Origin: Thiothrix nivea DSM 5205
GTDB taxonomy: Bacteria; Pseudomonadota; Gammaproteobacteria; Thiotrichales; Thiotrichaceae
Assembly: GCF_000260135.1 (NCBI RefSeq)
Contig: NZ_JH651384.1
Coordinates: 1,553,693 to 1,617,692, forward strand
Reading direction: 5' to 3'
Length of the DNA: 64,000 bases
Of this stretch, positions 6,852-15,338 are shown one piece after another; the stretch's first letter is position 1, and each line of letters begins with the position of its first letter. The notes below the pieces were generated by a model. That model did no database searches, was not told the DNA's origin, and saw nothing but the letters and a program-made list of their open reading frames with translations. Made by a program: the position numbers and the translations under genes.

Positions 6852-9380
6852 ATGCAATTTTTGGCGAAAGTAATAATAGGAGCTTGCCTTTGTTTTGCGG
6901 ATACAACAATGGCAGAAAATGTCAGTGATGGTGTGCTAGGACAACCTATTCAGCCACCCATCAATATTAAAAGTCCGCTAACACAAAACACGGGATCAGC
7001 TTCTCCGGCAACAAATCAGAACAATAATATTTATTATTACTTTCTGCGTAATGGTCAGAGTGCTAATTTCCAAGCCAAAGGTAACTTATATGTATTAATC
7101 CCTCCAAAAGATAAGGCTTCCATCAACAGTATGGCGCAACAAATCGAAGCCCAATTTGGACAGAAAATATCTATCACCAAAGATACCCTCCTTTCCCAAA
7201 GTATTGTTTTCAAATTGAACGACCCATCAGACCAGGAAAATCAGTTTGCCTCCCTCAAACAAATAGCCGGTGACGGTTCTTTCATTTCCCCACTGTTGGA
7301 ACCCATCAAAGGAGTGGGTGAACTAGCCGTTGTCCCCAGAATTATTGTCCGTTTCAAGGCGGAATCCTCCATCGACTCCAATCTACAAGAATTGCGCAAC
7401 ACCTATACGCTGGAAGATGTGACCCCCCTCAAATTTACGGATCGGGAATATGAAATCAGCCTTGGGAGCGATATTCCTGATGCAGCGACAGTTTTCAAAA
7501 TCAGCCGCGAATGGTCGGGCCTGCCATTTGTCGAATGGACAGAACCCGTTATGTTGACGGCACCGATCAAAAAGGACTTTATGCCGAACGACCCGCTATT
7601 CCTGAACCAGTGGCATCTGCACAATACAGGACAAAACGGTGCCTTGGTGGATGCCGACATTGATGCTCCTGAAGGCTGGGGGCTGGCAAAAGGGGATGGG
7701 GCAGTAATCGCTATTTTTGACGATGGGGTGCAGACCGACCATCCTGACTTGGCCATATGGGCCAACCCTGGTGAAACAGGAGACGGCAAGGAAAGCAACG
7801 GGCTTGATGATGACGGCAACGGTTTTATCGACGATTACCAGGGATGGGACTTTGGCGACAACGACAATAATCCCAACCCGGCGGGAGCAAATGATAATCA
7901 CGGCACAGCCGTCGCCGGTGTGGCTGGCGCAAAAGGCAATAATGGGCTAGGTGTTACAGGTAGCGCCATGGGGGCACAAATTTTACCTGTCCGTAGTGGT
8001 GATATGTCCTGCGCTGATTTTGGCAACGCCATGCGTTACGCGGGTAAATATGCCGATGTCGTAAATAACAGTTGGGGTATTGGTGGTTGTCAGAACGAAC
8101 TGGATTCCGCCATTGCCGATGTTGTCCATGGCAATATCCCGGAAGCACGAAGAGGTACCAAGGGGACACCTGTCCTGTTTGCTACAGGCAATAGCGCCAG
8201 TGGCTGGAGGAAGTTCACCTTAAGCGGTTTTCCAGTAGGCACTTACACATTCGAGTGGGTATTTTCCAAGGATGAGGACGTTTCTGAAGGGTATGATACG
8301 GTATGGCTGGATGATATTGTATGGCCGGGAGGCGAAACAACAGATTTCGAGACAAGCACAATAGGCACCGTACCCAGCGGTTTTAGCAGTAGTGGCGGCG
8401 CTTCATGGCAAGTGGTTTCCGATGGTGTCCATGCGCATGGTTCTCCAACTGGCAACTCTGTGAAGGCGGGGTTAATTACGGATAACCAAGTGACACGTTT
8501 GACTACTACCCGTGCGACAGGAGCGGGAGCATTAAGTTTTTGGTATTGGGCATCATCTGAATATAACTATGATTACTTTAAATTTTATGTTGACGGTGAC
8601 CTTTATTATTATTACGCCCCCGGCCAATATGGACACCATAATGAAGTTGGCTATCCCGCCTCCAATTCTGACACCATCGCAGTTGGCGCCAGCACGGATG
8701 GTGCCCTCAGCGGTCAGGAAGAACGTGTTGATTATAGCCAGTTTGGTCCGGAAGTGGATGTAGTCGCGCCTTCCGGCAATCAGAACCAAGGCATCACCAC
8801 CACTGACCGCACAGGTTCAGCAGGCTATGACGCCAGTTCCAATTACACCAATGGTTTTGGCGGCACATCATCCGCAACGCCATTGGTCAGTGGTGTGACT
8901 GCCGACCTCCTGATGTTTGATCCCTCCCTAACGGCTACCGAAGCGAGGCAGATTCTCCGTAATGGCGCAGACAAAATAGACCCCTACGCCTATGCCAATG
9001 GCCGAAACGATTACCATGGTTACGGACGTGTCAACCTCTATCAATCCTTGCTCTTGCTGGATAATGATGCAGATGGCACCCCCAACAGCACTGATCCAGA
9101 CGATGACAACGACGAGATGCCAGACGCATGGGAAATAGCCCACAACCTGAATCCACTGGATCACAGCGACGCCATTCTCGATCCAGACCATGATGGGCTG
9201 AACAACAGGGAGGAATTCAACCACAGCACCGATCCCAATGATGCCGACAGCGATAATGACGGTATGAATGACGGAGACGAAGTCAGTACTGGACGTAATC
9301 CCAATGATCCATCTGATACCGACGGTAATAATAATGCTACCAAGATTATTCCAATTCTCATGGACATGTTGTTGCAATAA
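6852..9380 (+). CDS. Secreted subtilisin-like (S8) serine protease with Ca-repeat tail
   Basis: This 842-residue exported protease starts at ATG 6852 after AGAGGAAGG. A signal peptide (about 1-21) is followed by a propeptide-like region (to about 240) and the S8 catalytic domain. The catalytic Asp is in AIFDDGVQTDHPD (about 290), the His in NDNHGTAVAG (about 350), the oxyanion Asn in FATGNSASG and the Ser in GFGGTSSATP (about 672). A jelly-roll-like segment of about 140 residues (LSGFPVGTYTF to KFYVDGD) is inserted after the oxyanion Asn, which is unusual. The last 110 residues are thrombospondin-type-3 Ca repeats ending ATKIIPILMDMLLQ, nearly the same tail as the GH18-GH8 enzyme upstream. 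Likely extracellular or surface-held. Confidence 0.88.
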   Translation: MQFLAKVIIGACLCFADTTMAENVSDGVLGQPIQPPINIKSPLTQNTGSASPATNQNNNIYYYFLRNGQSANFQAKGNLYVLIPPKDKASINSMAQQIEAQFGQKISITKDTLLSQSIVFKLNDPSDQENQFASLKQIAGDGSFISPLLEPIKGVGELAVVPRIIVRFKAESSIDSNLQELRNTYTLEDVTPLKFTDREYEISLGSDIPDAATVFKISREWSGLPFVEWTEPVMLTAPIKKDFMPNDPLFLNQWHLHNTGQNGALVDADIDAPEGWGLAKGDGAVIAIFDDGVQTDHPDLAIWANPGETGDGKESNGLDDDGNGFIDDYQGWDFGDNDNNPNPAGANDNHGTAVAGVAGAKGNNGLGVTGSAMGAQILPVRSGDMSCADFGNAMRYAGKYADVVNNSWGIGGCQNELDSAIADVVHGNIPEARRGTKGTPVLFATGNSASGWRKFTLSGFPVGTYTFEWVFSKDEDVSEGYDTVWLDDIVWPGGETTDFETSTIGTVPSGFSSSGGASWQVVSDGVHAHGSPTGNSVKAGLITDNQVTRLTTTRATGAGALSFWYWASSEYNYDYFKFYVDGDLYYYYAPGQYGHHNEVGYPASNSDTIAVGASTDGALSGQEERVDYSQFGPEVDVVAPSGNQNQGITTTDRTGSAGYDASSNYTNGFGGTSSATPLVSGVTADLLMFDPSLTATEARQILRNGADKIDPYAYANGRNDYHGYGRVNLYQSLLLLDNDADGTPNSTDPDDDNDEMPDAWEIAHNLNPLDHSDAILDPDHDGLNNREEFNHSTDPNDADSDNDGMNDGDEVSTGRNPNDPSDTDGNNNATKIIPILMDMLLQ

Positions 9381-9397
9381 GCCAGCCCTCAGTGAAC

Positions 9398-10075
9398 TTA
9401 TTTTCCCCGTTGCAACTCCTGCCATTCTCCGGGCAGGAGCTCTGGATCAAGCGCCCATTCCCCTACCCGTTCCCGATGCAACGCCTCCACGCGATTCCCC
9501 ACTGCCGCCAACATCCGCTTCACCTGATGGTATTTGCCTTCAGAAATCGTAATCCGCACCTGCTGCTCAGACAGAATTTCCACCACCGCCGGTTTGGTCA
9601 GCCCCTTTTCACCGTGCAATTGTACCCCGGCGCGTAATTGTTCCACCGCTGCTTCCGTCAACGGTTCCGCCAGCGTCGCCAGATAGGTTTTCGGCACATG
9701 GTGTTTGGGCGACATCAGCCGGTGAGACCATTCACCATCATTGGTGATCAGCAGCAGGCCAGTCGTATCCTTGTCCAGCCTTCCCACTACATGCAGAGCC
9801 TGCCGGTGCGGATGATCGATCAAATCCAGTACAGTGCGGTGTGAGGGGTCTTCAGTAGCACTCACTACCCCTGCCGGTTTATGCAACATGATATAAATAT
9901 TGCCGGGAAGCGTGATGCACTCATCATCCAGCATCACTTCGGATTCGGGGTCAATATGGGTCGCAGTTTTGGTGATTTTCCTGCCATCAACCTGCACCAA
10001 CCCTCTGCGGATGACTTTTTGTGCTTCAGCGCGTGGAATAGCGGCTGCCTGACTGACGAACTGATCTAAACGCAT
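9398..10075 (-). CDS. rsuA: 16S rRNA pseudouridine(516) synthase
   Basis: RsuA converts U516 of 16S rRNA to pseudouridine. The 225-residue protein has an N-terminal S4 RNA-binding domain (MRLDQFVSQAAAIPRAEAQK, VQVDG) and the RsuA-type catalytic domain, with the catalytic Asp in VVGRLDKDTTGLLLIT and later SPKHHVPKTYL, GKYHQVKRM and ELHRER-like ALHRERVG. Length and motif order match E. coli RsuA (231 aa). It converges on the protease gene with a 17-base gap, leaving little room for a terminator. Function is confident. Confidence 0.95.
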   Translation of the reverse strand: MRLDQFVSQAAAIPRAEAQKVIRRGLVQVDGRKITKTATHIDPESEVMLDDECITLPGNIYIMLHKPAGVVSATEDPSHRTVLDLIDHPHRQALHVVGRLDKDTTGLLLITNDGEWSHRLMSPKHHVPKTYLATLAEPLTEAAVEQLRAGVQLHGEKGLTKPAVVEILSEQQVRITISEGKYHQVKRMLAAVGNRVEALHRERVGEWALDPELLPGEWQELQRGK

Positions 10076-10152
10076 ACCTGCATCTTCGGGGAAATTTGCG
10101 AAAAACTGAGCGGCGCGGATTAACCTCAGCCGCTGTCAGGCATTATGATCTA

Positions 10153-10296
10153 TTACGCTTCTTCACTACCAATAAAACGGTAGATAGCAGCGCCAAGCAA
10201 TGCCCCCACAATGGGTGCTGCCCAAAACAGCCAGAGTTGGGAAATCGCCCAATCGCCTACAAACAATGCAACCCCGGTACTACGAGCCGGGTTCAT
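10153..10296 (-). pseudogene. aqpZ: Aquaporin Z, C-terminal remnant
   Basis: The frame reads [20 protein letters not shown], then [20 protein letters not shown] and a normal stop. This is the second NPA(R) half-helix and final membrane span of an AqpZ-type water channel. Upstream of the NPARS motif homology stops at about 10296 and no other channel segment is present, so about 80 percent of the gene is missing. The breakpoint lies just before the pilU promoter region, so the remnant marks a rearrangement junction. Confidence 0.8.
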
Positions 10297-10410
10297 TTTC
10301 ACCCTCTGAACGTAACCATTCTGGCTACCCGGCTGACGAGCAGCTCTAAACGGATGGGGTTTTGCTGTTACAATAGGCTGGAAAGTGCATAACAATAAGG
10401 GAACAGCCCA

Positions 10411-11625
10411 ATGAAACTCAAAGAATACCTGCGCATTCTCGCCCATTATGACGGTTCCGACCTGTACCTGACCGCTGACCTCGAACCCAAAGCCAAATTT
10501 CAGGGCAAACTGAAGGCGGTCGATAAAGTGATCATGACCCAGGAAATGCTGCATGAGATGGCTTATGGCCTGATGAACAAGGAGCAGCAACACCAGTTTG
10601 AACAGAAACCGGAAATGAACCTCGCCATCAGCGAAGAAGGCATTGGCCGTTTCCGCGTCAACATTTTCAAGCAGCGCCACAAGATCGCGATGGTGATCCG
10701 TAACATCAAGACCGAGATTCCGAATGCTGACAAACTCGGTCTGCCGCAAGTGCTGAAAGACGTAATCATGGAAAAGCGCGGCCTGATCCTGTTCGTCGGT
10801 GGCACGGGTTCGGGCAAATCCACCTCACTGGCGGCGCTGATCGACCACCGTAACAGCAACCACGACGGCCACATCATCACCATCGAGGATCCGGTGGAAT
10901 ACGTCCATCCGCACAAGAAATCCATCATCAACCAGCGCGAGGTTGGGGTGGACACCGACAGCTACGAAGACGCCTTAAAAAACACCCTGCGTCAGGCCCC
11001 CGATGTCATCCTGATCGGCGAAATCCGCGCCCAGGAAACCATGGAACACGCACTGGCTTTCGCCGAAACCGGCCACCTGTGTCTTTCCACCCTGCACGCC
11101 AACAATGCGAACCAGGCACTCGACCGCATCATCAATTTCTTCCCCGAAGAACGCCGCCACCAGTTGCTGATGGATTTGTCGCTGAATCTGAAAGCCTTCG
11201 TCTCGCAGCGCCTGATCCCCACCGTTGACGGCAAGCGCGTGGCCGCCATCGAAATCCTGCTCGGCACGCCAATGATCCGCGACCTGATCATGAAAGGCGA
11301 AGTTCACGCGATTAAAGAAATCATGGAAAAGTCGGAAGAACAGGGGATGCAAACCTTCGACAGCCACCTCTACCGGCTGTATCTGGAAGGCCGTATTTCG
11401 CTGGCCGAAGCGCTGCGCAACGCCGACTCGCCCAGCAACCTCAAGCTCAAGATCAACCTGTCGGGGAATCTGCAAAAGCCACGCCCTGCGGCTCCCGCGC
11501 CTGCTGCAACAGCCCCCACTCCCACAGCGTCAGCACCAGCCGCGCAGCCTCAACGCCCGAAAGCAGACCCGGATTTCATGTCGAAGTTATCGCTGGCACC
11601 GAAAGAGGAAGAAGACGCGCTGTAA
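10411..11625 (+). CDS. pilU: Type IV pilus retraction ATPase, PilT-like
   Basis: This 404-residue cytoplasmic ATPase helps PilT retract type IV pili. It starts at ATG 10411, preceded by AAGGGAA. It has the N-terminal PAS-like part ([15 protein letters not shown]), Walker [10 protein letters not shown], an Asp box ([12 protein letters not shown]), Walker [10 protein letters not shown] and the His box [28 protein letters not shown] and the [12 protein letters not shown] motif fit PilU rather than PilT. The last 45 residues form a Pro/Ala-rich extension absent from the Pseudomonas protein. PilT is not beside it. The aqpZ remnant upstream suggests its usual neighbourhood was rearranged. Confidence 0.93.
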   Translation: MKLKEYLRILAHYDGSDLYLTADLEPKAKFQGKLKAVDKVIMTQEMLHEMAYGLMNKEQQHQFEQKPEMNLAISEEGIGRFRVNIFKQRHKIAMVIRNIKTEIPNADKLGLPQVLKDVIMEKRGLILFVGGTGSGKSTSLAALIDHRNSNHDGHIITIEDPVEYVHPHKKSIINQREVGVDTDSYEDALKNTLRQAPDVILIGEIRAQETMEHALAFAETGHLCLSTLHANNANQALDRIINFFPEERRHQLLMDLSLNLKAFVSQRLIPTVDGKRVAAIEILLGTPMIRDLIMKGEVHAIKEIMEKSEEQGMQTFDSHLYRLYLEGRISLAEALRNADSPSNLKLKINLSGNLQKPRPAAPAPAATAPTPTASAPAAQPQRPKADPDFMSKLSLAPKEEEDAL

Positions 11626-11643
11626 TGGAAGATGATCAAGTGA

Positions 11644-11973
11644 TTAGTGAGACTCCTGCCAGCCACAACCCAGTTCGCTGGCAATCCCATGCAGACGTTT
11701 ATTCTGAAGCAGTAACCGTTCCAGACGCTCCTCTTTGGCGCGCAAATGGTCGATCCAGACCGACGTATCGACCAGCATCACAACACTTCTTCCGTCATCC
11801 GACGGCGCGGGGGAGCTTCCAGTTGCGGTTCGGAACCACCCAGCAAGGCAAGACGACGGGCGCTTTCGCGTTCGATCAGGGCTTTCACGCAGCAGGGCTG
11901 TCTTTTCGGCAATGCCGGTCAATTCGATTGCCTGATTAAGCAAATCATCATCAAGGTTAAGCGTGGTGCGCAT
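11644..11973 (-). pseudogene. Decayed VapB-VapC toxin-antitoxin pair
   Basis: The reading frame begins like a VapB antitoxin (MRTTLNLDDDLLNQAIELTG, AEKTALLRE). A small deletion after LLRE then shifts the frame; the true VapB continuation (ALIERESARRLALLGGSEP) is visible one frame over. The shifted frame runs by chance into the VapC start (MLVDTSVWIDHLRAKEERLE), so the pair now reads as one fused 109-residue frame. VapC, a PIN-domain RNase, is cut off after about 30 residues, although a trace of its ELxCG motif survives. Neither protein can be functional. Confidence 0.75.
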
Positions 11974-12114
11974 GGCAATATCTCAAATCATCACTTACTG
12001 ACATCATGTTATGCGGATTTTGATGCATCAGACAAGCCGGAACTTTGTGACCTGCTGTTTTTTACGGTGAATTCAGGTATACATTAGTCTGATTAATTGG
12101 CTACCGGACTCCTC

Positions 12115-12992
12115 ATGTCAGAAGCAACCCCGCTATTTTCCAGTGCCTTCCTGATGTCCTGCTGGGCGCAGGAATATACCGCCTATTGCGAGGGTGATAC
12201 CGATGCCCGATTACTGCAAATCCTGAAAAACTGGGCGGAAAAAGACTTCCAGAAAGAAACCGTTTCCGAAGGTGGTTTCATCCAGACGTTTTTCGTGAAC
12301 CTGTGGGGCTACGCCCGCTCCGGTGAACAGGAGCAGGCGACGGGTTATACGCTGGAGCAACAGTTTGCCATCGACAAGGCCGGGCAGAATGGCGGGGTGG
12401 GTAAGGCCGATGCGGCGCTGGGCTGGTTTGGGGCAAGTGAGCTACCAGCCACCCCGCAAGTGTTGTGTGAGTTCAAGGACATCCGCTCAGGTTTGGATGC
12501 GAAACAGAACCGCAAAGGCAACGACCGTTCCCCGGTAAAACAGTGCGCCGATTACCTGCACTTCTCCAAACAACAGTTCACACCCTATGGCACGGAAAAA
12601 ATCCAGCCAACCTGGGGTATCGTCACCGACATGAACGAATTTCGTCTGTACTGGAATGCGCGAATGCCGCACCAGTATGAGCGTTTCCTGATCCGCAAGC
12701 ACTCATTGGCGGAAAGCGGAATTGCGCTGCTGGACACTGGCGAGCGCAATGGAAATACGTCATCCGCTCCACCAATATCACCCCCAGCGTCACGGCTGAA
12801 AAACGGCTGGGCGAACTGCTCAAGCTGAAAAAGACCGGCAACGCCAGCCTGCAAAAGCAGATCGTCGATCTGGACAAAAAGCTGGATGGGCTGGAACAGC
12901 AGATTGAGGCGAAAGAGCGGGAGATGAATGCGCTGGTGTATGGGCTGTATGGGTTGACGCAGGAAGAGATTGCACAGGTGGAGAGGAGGTAG
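12115..12992 (+). pseudogene. Large restriction-modification enzyme (Eco57I-like), internal deletion
   Basis: The 5' part (12115 to about 12740) encodes MSEATPLFSSAFLMSCWAQE and a PD-(D/E)XK nuclease-like stretch: GKADAALGWF, then VLCEFKDIRSG with the E-x-K pair. The 3' part (about 12750-12992), in another frame, reads QWKYVIRSTNITPSVTAEKR, then a coiled region and NALVYGLYGLTQEEIAQVER. The latter is a typical C-terminus of 1000-plus residue restriction-methylase proteins. The methylase core is missing, so a deletion of several kilobases joined the ends with a frame change. It is one of several decayed defence genes here. Confidence 0.7.
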
Positions 12993-13083
12993 TCATGTAC
13001 AGCACGTCATGGAAAATTGGCAGCCTCACCGCAACAGCCTACACTAAAATCATCACGCCGATTGTTTTTGGCAGGAGTACGTT

Positions 13084-13341
13084 ATGATGCAAATCACGAT
13101 GGATATACCCGAACAGTTCGCGCTGGATAAAACCAGACCGGAGATTGTCAGCACGCTCAAGCTGTACGCTGCATTGGCGTTATTTCAATCGGGCAAGTTA
13201 TCCGCAGGCGCGGCAACCGAGTTGGCAGGCATAGACCGCTACAGCTTTATGGCTGAGTGCAAGAAGCACAATATTCCGACAATCAACTATGCGCCGGATG
13301 ATCTTGATGCCGAACTCGCTGATTTTCGGCTGGCTTCCTGA
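13084..13341 (+). CDS. UPF0175 family protein (antitoxin-like)
   Basis: This 85-residue protein starts at ATG 13084 with AGGAG seven bases upstream. MDIPEQFALDKTRPEIVSTL, LALFQSGKLSAGAATELAG and SFMAECKKHNIP are characteristic of UPF0175, a small helix-turn-helix family normally paired with a PIN-domain DUF3368 toxin. The stop codon overlaps the ATG of just such a toxin by one base (TGATG), but that toxin is broken. The antitoxin-like gene is therefore an intact orphan. The role is inferred from family context. Confidence 0.75.
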   Translation: MMQITMDIPEQFALDKTRPEIVSTLKLYAALALFQSGKLSAGAATELAGIDRYSFMAECKKHNIPTINYAPDDLDAELADFRLAS

Positions 13342-13412
13342 TGTTGGTTATTGCGGACACTTCCGCGTTGGTTGCAGTAGCAGCGTGCAGATGTCTGGAA
13401 AACATGCTTTAA
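13341..13412 (+). pseudogene. DUF3368 PIN-domain toxin, N-terminal stub
   Basis: The frame MLVIADTSALVAVAAC carries the first PIN-domain Asp (ADTS) of a DUF3368 toxin, but stops after 23 residues at TAA 13410-13412. It overlaps the upstream UPF0175 gene by one base, the usual antitoxin-toxin coupling. A minimal nucleotidyltransferase gene begins inside it at 13391, so the toxin was cut off by a rearrangement that joined the two loci. Confidence 0.65.
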
Positions 13413-13699
13413 GCCTTCCCGACCTTCGCTCCCTGCTCTCCGCCTTCAAACAGCAGCATGGCACGGAGTACTGCCTACGCTCCCTCGGCTACTTTGGCTC
13501 CTACGCCCACAACACCGCCACCCCCGAAAGTGACGTAGACATCGTATTCGAGACGGACAACCCCAACCTGTTCCTGACCGCCATGATGAAACAGGACTTG
13601 GAAGAAGTATTGGGCCGCCCCGTGGATGTTCTGCACTTACGCGGTTTACAGAATCCCCGCCTGAAGGAGCGTATCGAGAAGGAAGCCGTCTATGTATGA
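13391..13699 (+). CDS. mntA: Minimal nucleotidyltransferase (MntA-type antitoxin)
   Basis: This 102-residue protein starts at ATG 13391 (MSGKHALSLPDLRSLLSAFK). The nucleotidyltransferase motif GYFGSYAHNTATPESDVDIV contains the GSYA signature and the metal-binding Asp pair SDVD. MntA-type proteins neutralise HEPN toxins by adding AMP units to a Tyr near the toxin active site. The partner gene begins inside its last codons at 13692 (coupled overlap) but is defective, so this antitoxin is probably a survivor without a target. No strong Shine-Dalgarno sequence is visible. Confidence 0.75.
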   Translation: MSGKHALSLPDLRSLLSAFKQQHGTEYCLRSLGYFGSYAHNTATPESDVDIVFETDNPNLFLTAMMKQDLEEVLGRPVDVLHLRGLQNPRLKERIEKEAVYV

Positions 13700-13870
13700 C
13701 CGCGAACTGCTGATCGAAAAGCTGCAAACGCTGCTATCCGCGCTCGGACGCATACCTATTTTCAAGTTGATGCAGAGCAGTTGTTCAATATTTGCAGGGA
13801 CGACATTCCGCAGATGATTGCCACCTTGCAAACCATGATGCAGGATTTATCCCAGCCATTTGAAAGCTAA
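13692..13870 (+). pseudogene. HEPN toxin (HepT-like), internally deleted
   Basis: It starts at ATG 13692 overlapping mntA. The first part reads MYDRELLIEKLQTLLSALGR, a normal HepT N-terminus. The last part, in another frame, reads YFQVDAEQLFNICRDDIPQM and ends at 13870, a normal HepT C-terminus. The middle is gone, including the helix that carries the catalytic RX4-6H motif, so no RNase activity can remain. A second HEPN remnant with the same kind of central loss lies at 55504-55733. Confidence 0.7.
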
Positions 13871-13906
13871 CCGGGCAAAAAGCCTTGCGCGGAACCAGCC
13901 CAATAT

Positions 13907-13934
13907 CTGTCACTGCTGGCCGTTTCGCTATAGA
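13907..13934 (+). promoter_or_regulatory. Sigma70-like promoter for the gene at 13966
   Basis: CTGTCA (13907-13912) and TATAGA (13929-13934) are separated by 16 bases, giving a predicted start point near 13941, 13-25 bases before the candidate start codons. Confidence 0.4.
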
Positions 13935-13965
13935 ATCAGTGCTTTGTTTCCACATGGATGAACCA

Positions 13966-14661
13966 ATGGCTTTCGATATTTACGCGCTGGATGAACAGGA
14001 AGAATTCAACGACGATGTTTTCGCCACCTATCAGGATGGCTTGTTGCAACTGTTTGCCGAATCAACACAAGGCAAGCAGTTTCAGGCGGACACAGGCGAG
14101 GAACCCGGAAACTGGGCCGGTCATCTCCTTTACTACGGCTATGCCTATCTTGGAACCAGCCCACCGCGTATGACGCCGGGGGAAATCAGCGAAATCGTCA
14201 ACGACCTGTTCCCCCGCAAGATCACCCTGTTCAGCGAGGATGACGCCCGCTACGCCATGGCGGAATTGAAAGCATTTTGGCTGTTTCTGGAGGAAATGTT
14301 CCAGCTTGGGGGAAACAAGGCCATTATTCAGGTGTTGGAAAAAGCTGAACCAACCTTTGGTCAGTGCATGATGGATCCCGCCAATGCTGGCATGGCGAAA
14401 TCGTTTGTCATGCTGGGAAAACAAGCCGGATTTGACACCACGACACAGGCAGGGCTGCACGAGGCCATGCTGGCTTACAATATGGGGCAACTGGGTAGCA
14501 AGCTGTCACCAGTCGGGTTGCCGCCACTCGCATGGGATGGCGGTGGTTTCCCTGATGAAGACGCCAACCAAAAAGGCCATACCAAATCCGAGTGGGAGAA
14601 AAAGAAGAAAAAACTCAAGGCGCAAAAAGCCGCCCGCCGCAAAAGCCGCAAGAAAAAATGA
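13966..14661 (+). CDS. Conserved-looking hypothetical protein with Lys-rich tail
   Basis: I do not recognise this 231-residue protein. The start was taken at ATG 13966 (MAFDIYALDEQEEF); ATG 13954 (MDEP...) is equally possible and neither has a clear Shine-Dalgarno sequence. It is an acidic, probably cytoplasmic and mostly helical protein with WAGHLLYYGYAYLG, LFPRKITLFSEDDAR and AELKAFWLFLEEMF as notable stretches. It ends in a strongly basic tail of about 25 residues (Lys/Arg runs), a pattern seen in nucleic-acid-binding or ribosome-associated proteins. It stands alone between decayed toxin genes and an oppositely oriented Uma2 gene. Confidence 0.6.
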   Translation: MAFDIYALDEQEEFNDDVFATYQDGLLQLFAESTQGKQFQADTGEEPGNWAGHLLYYGYAYLGTSPPRMTPGEISEIVNDLFPRKITLFSEDDARYAMAELKAFWLFLEEMFQLGGNKAIIQVLEKAEPTFGQCMMDPANAGMAKSFVMLGKQAGFDTTTQAGLHEAMLAYNMGQLGSKLSPVGLPPLAWDGGGFPDEDANQKGHTKSEWEKKKKKLKAQKAARRKSRKKK

Positions 14662-14698
14662 CAGGGGCATAGTCCAGCCGGATCACCGGTCTGGCCGT

Positions 14699-15274
14699 TT
14701 AAGCCAGCCCGAAATCCACATCTTCGTAAACATCCCGCATCCGGCAATGGAGGTTGATGCTGGCAAATTCCACTTCAGCCTCTTCCCCCGCAAAATTGAA
14801 CAGCTCCCAGCGATTCTGGGCATTGCGACGGAACACTTCGACGCGATGGGTTTTCGCGCTGATCAACACATATTCCTGCAAACTGTCGAGCTGGCGGTAA
14901 AACGCAAACTTGTCGCCCCGGTCGTAGGCTTCGGTACTGCCGGAAAGGATTTCGATAATCAGCAGCGGGGATTGCTTGACGTAATTGCGCTTGTGATCAG
15001 CAGGATCGCAGGAAACCAACAGATCGGGGTAATAAAAAACCTCATCCTCCCCAATCCGCACCTTCATGTCATTCTGATAAGCCTTGCAACCTGAACCGCG
15101 CAAATGTGGCTTGATCAGGGTAATCAGATTGGCATTGATAGTAACGTGCGCGTCGCTGGCATCCGCCATCGCATAGACTTCACCCAGCACATATTCACTG
15201 CGGAAAGACGCATTCATCTCGCCCGCCAGATACTTTGCGGGTGAAATACTTAGCTTTTTTGCAGGTACGGACAT
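14699..15274 (-). CDS. Uma2 family (DUF820) putative endonuclease
   Basis: This 191-residue protein has the Uma2 restriction-endonuclease-like fold. SPAKYLAGEMNASFRSEYVL at the N-terminus, NDMKVRI, YYPDLLVSCD (catalytic Asp of the PD-(D/E)XK core) and PLLIIEILSGSTEAYDRGDK (Glu and Lys of the core) are the family landmarks. Biological roles of Uma2 proteins are largely unknown, and they multiply in mobile-rich genomes. A distinct paralogue lies at 54827-55438. It sits alone, convergent with the gene at 13966. Confidence 0.85.
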   Translation of the reverse strand: MSVPAKKLSISPAKYLAGEMNASFRSEYVLGEVYAMADASDAHVTINANLITLIKPHLRGSGCKAYQNDMKVRIGEDEVFYYPDLLVSCDPADHKRNYVKQSPLLIIEILSGSTEAYDRGDKFAFYRQLDSLQEYVLISAKTHRVEVFRRNAQNRWELFNFAGEEAEVEFASINLHCRMRDVYEDVDFGLA

Positions 15275-15338
15275 GGCGAACTCCAGCGTTTGTTTTCACC
15301 AATGTTAGTCTGATTACAAACGGTTGGCAAAATACTGC

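Noticed and set aside
12995-13086. Short frame starting MYSTSWKIGSLT before the UPF0175 gene
   Set aside because: No ribosome-binding site of its own, overlap with the next start, and no conserved-looking features.
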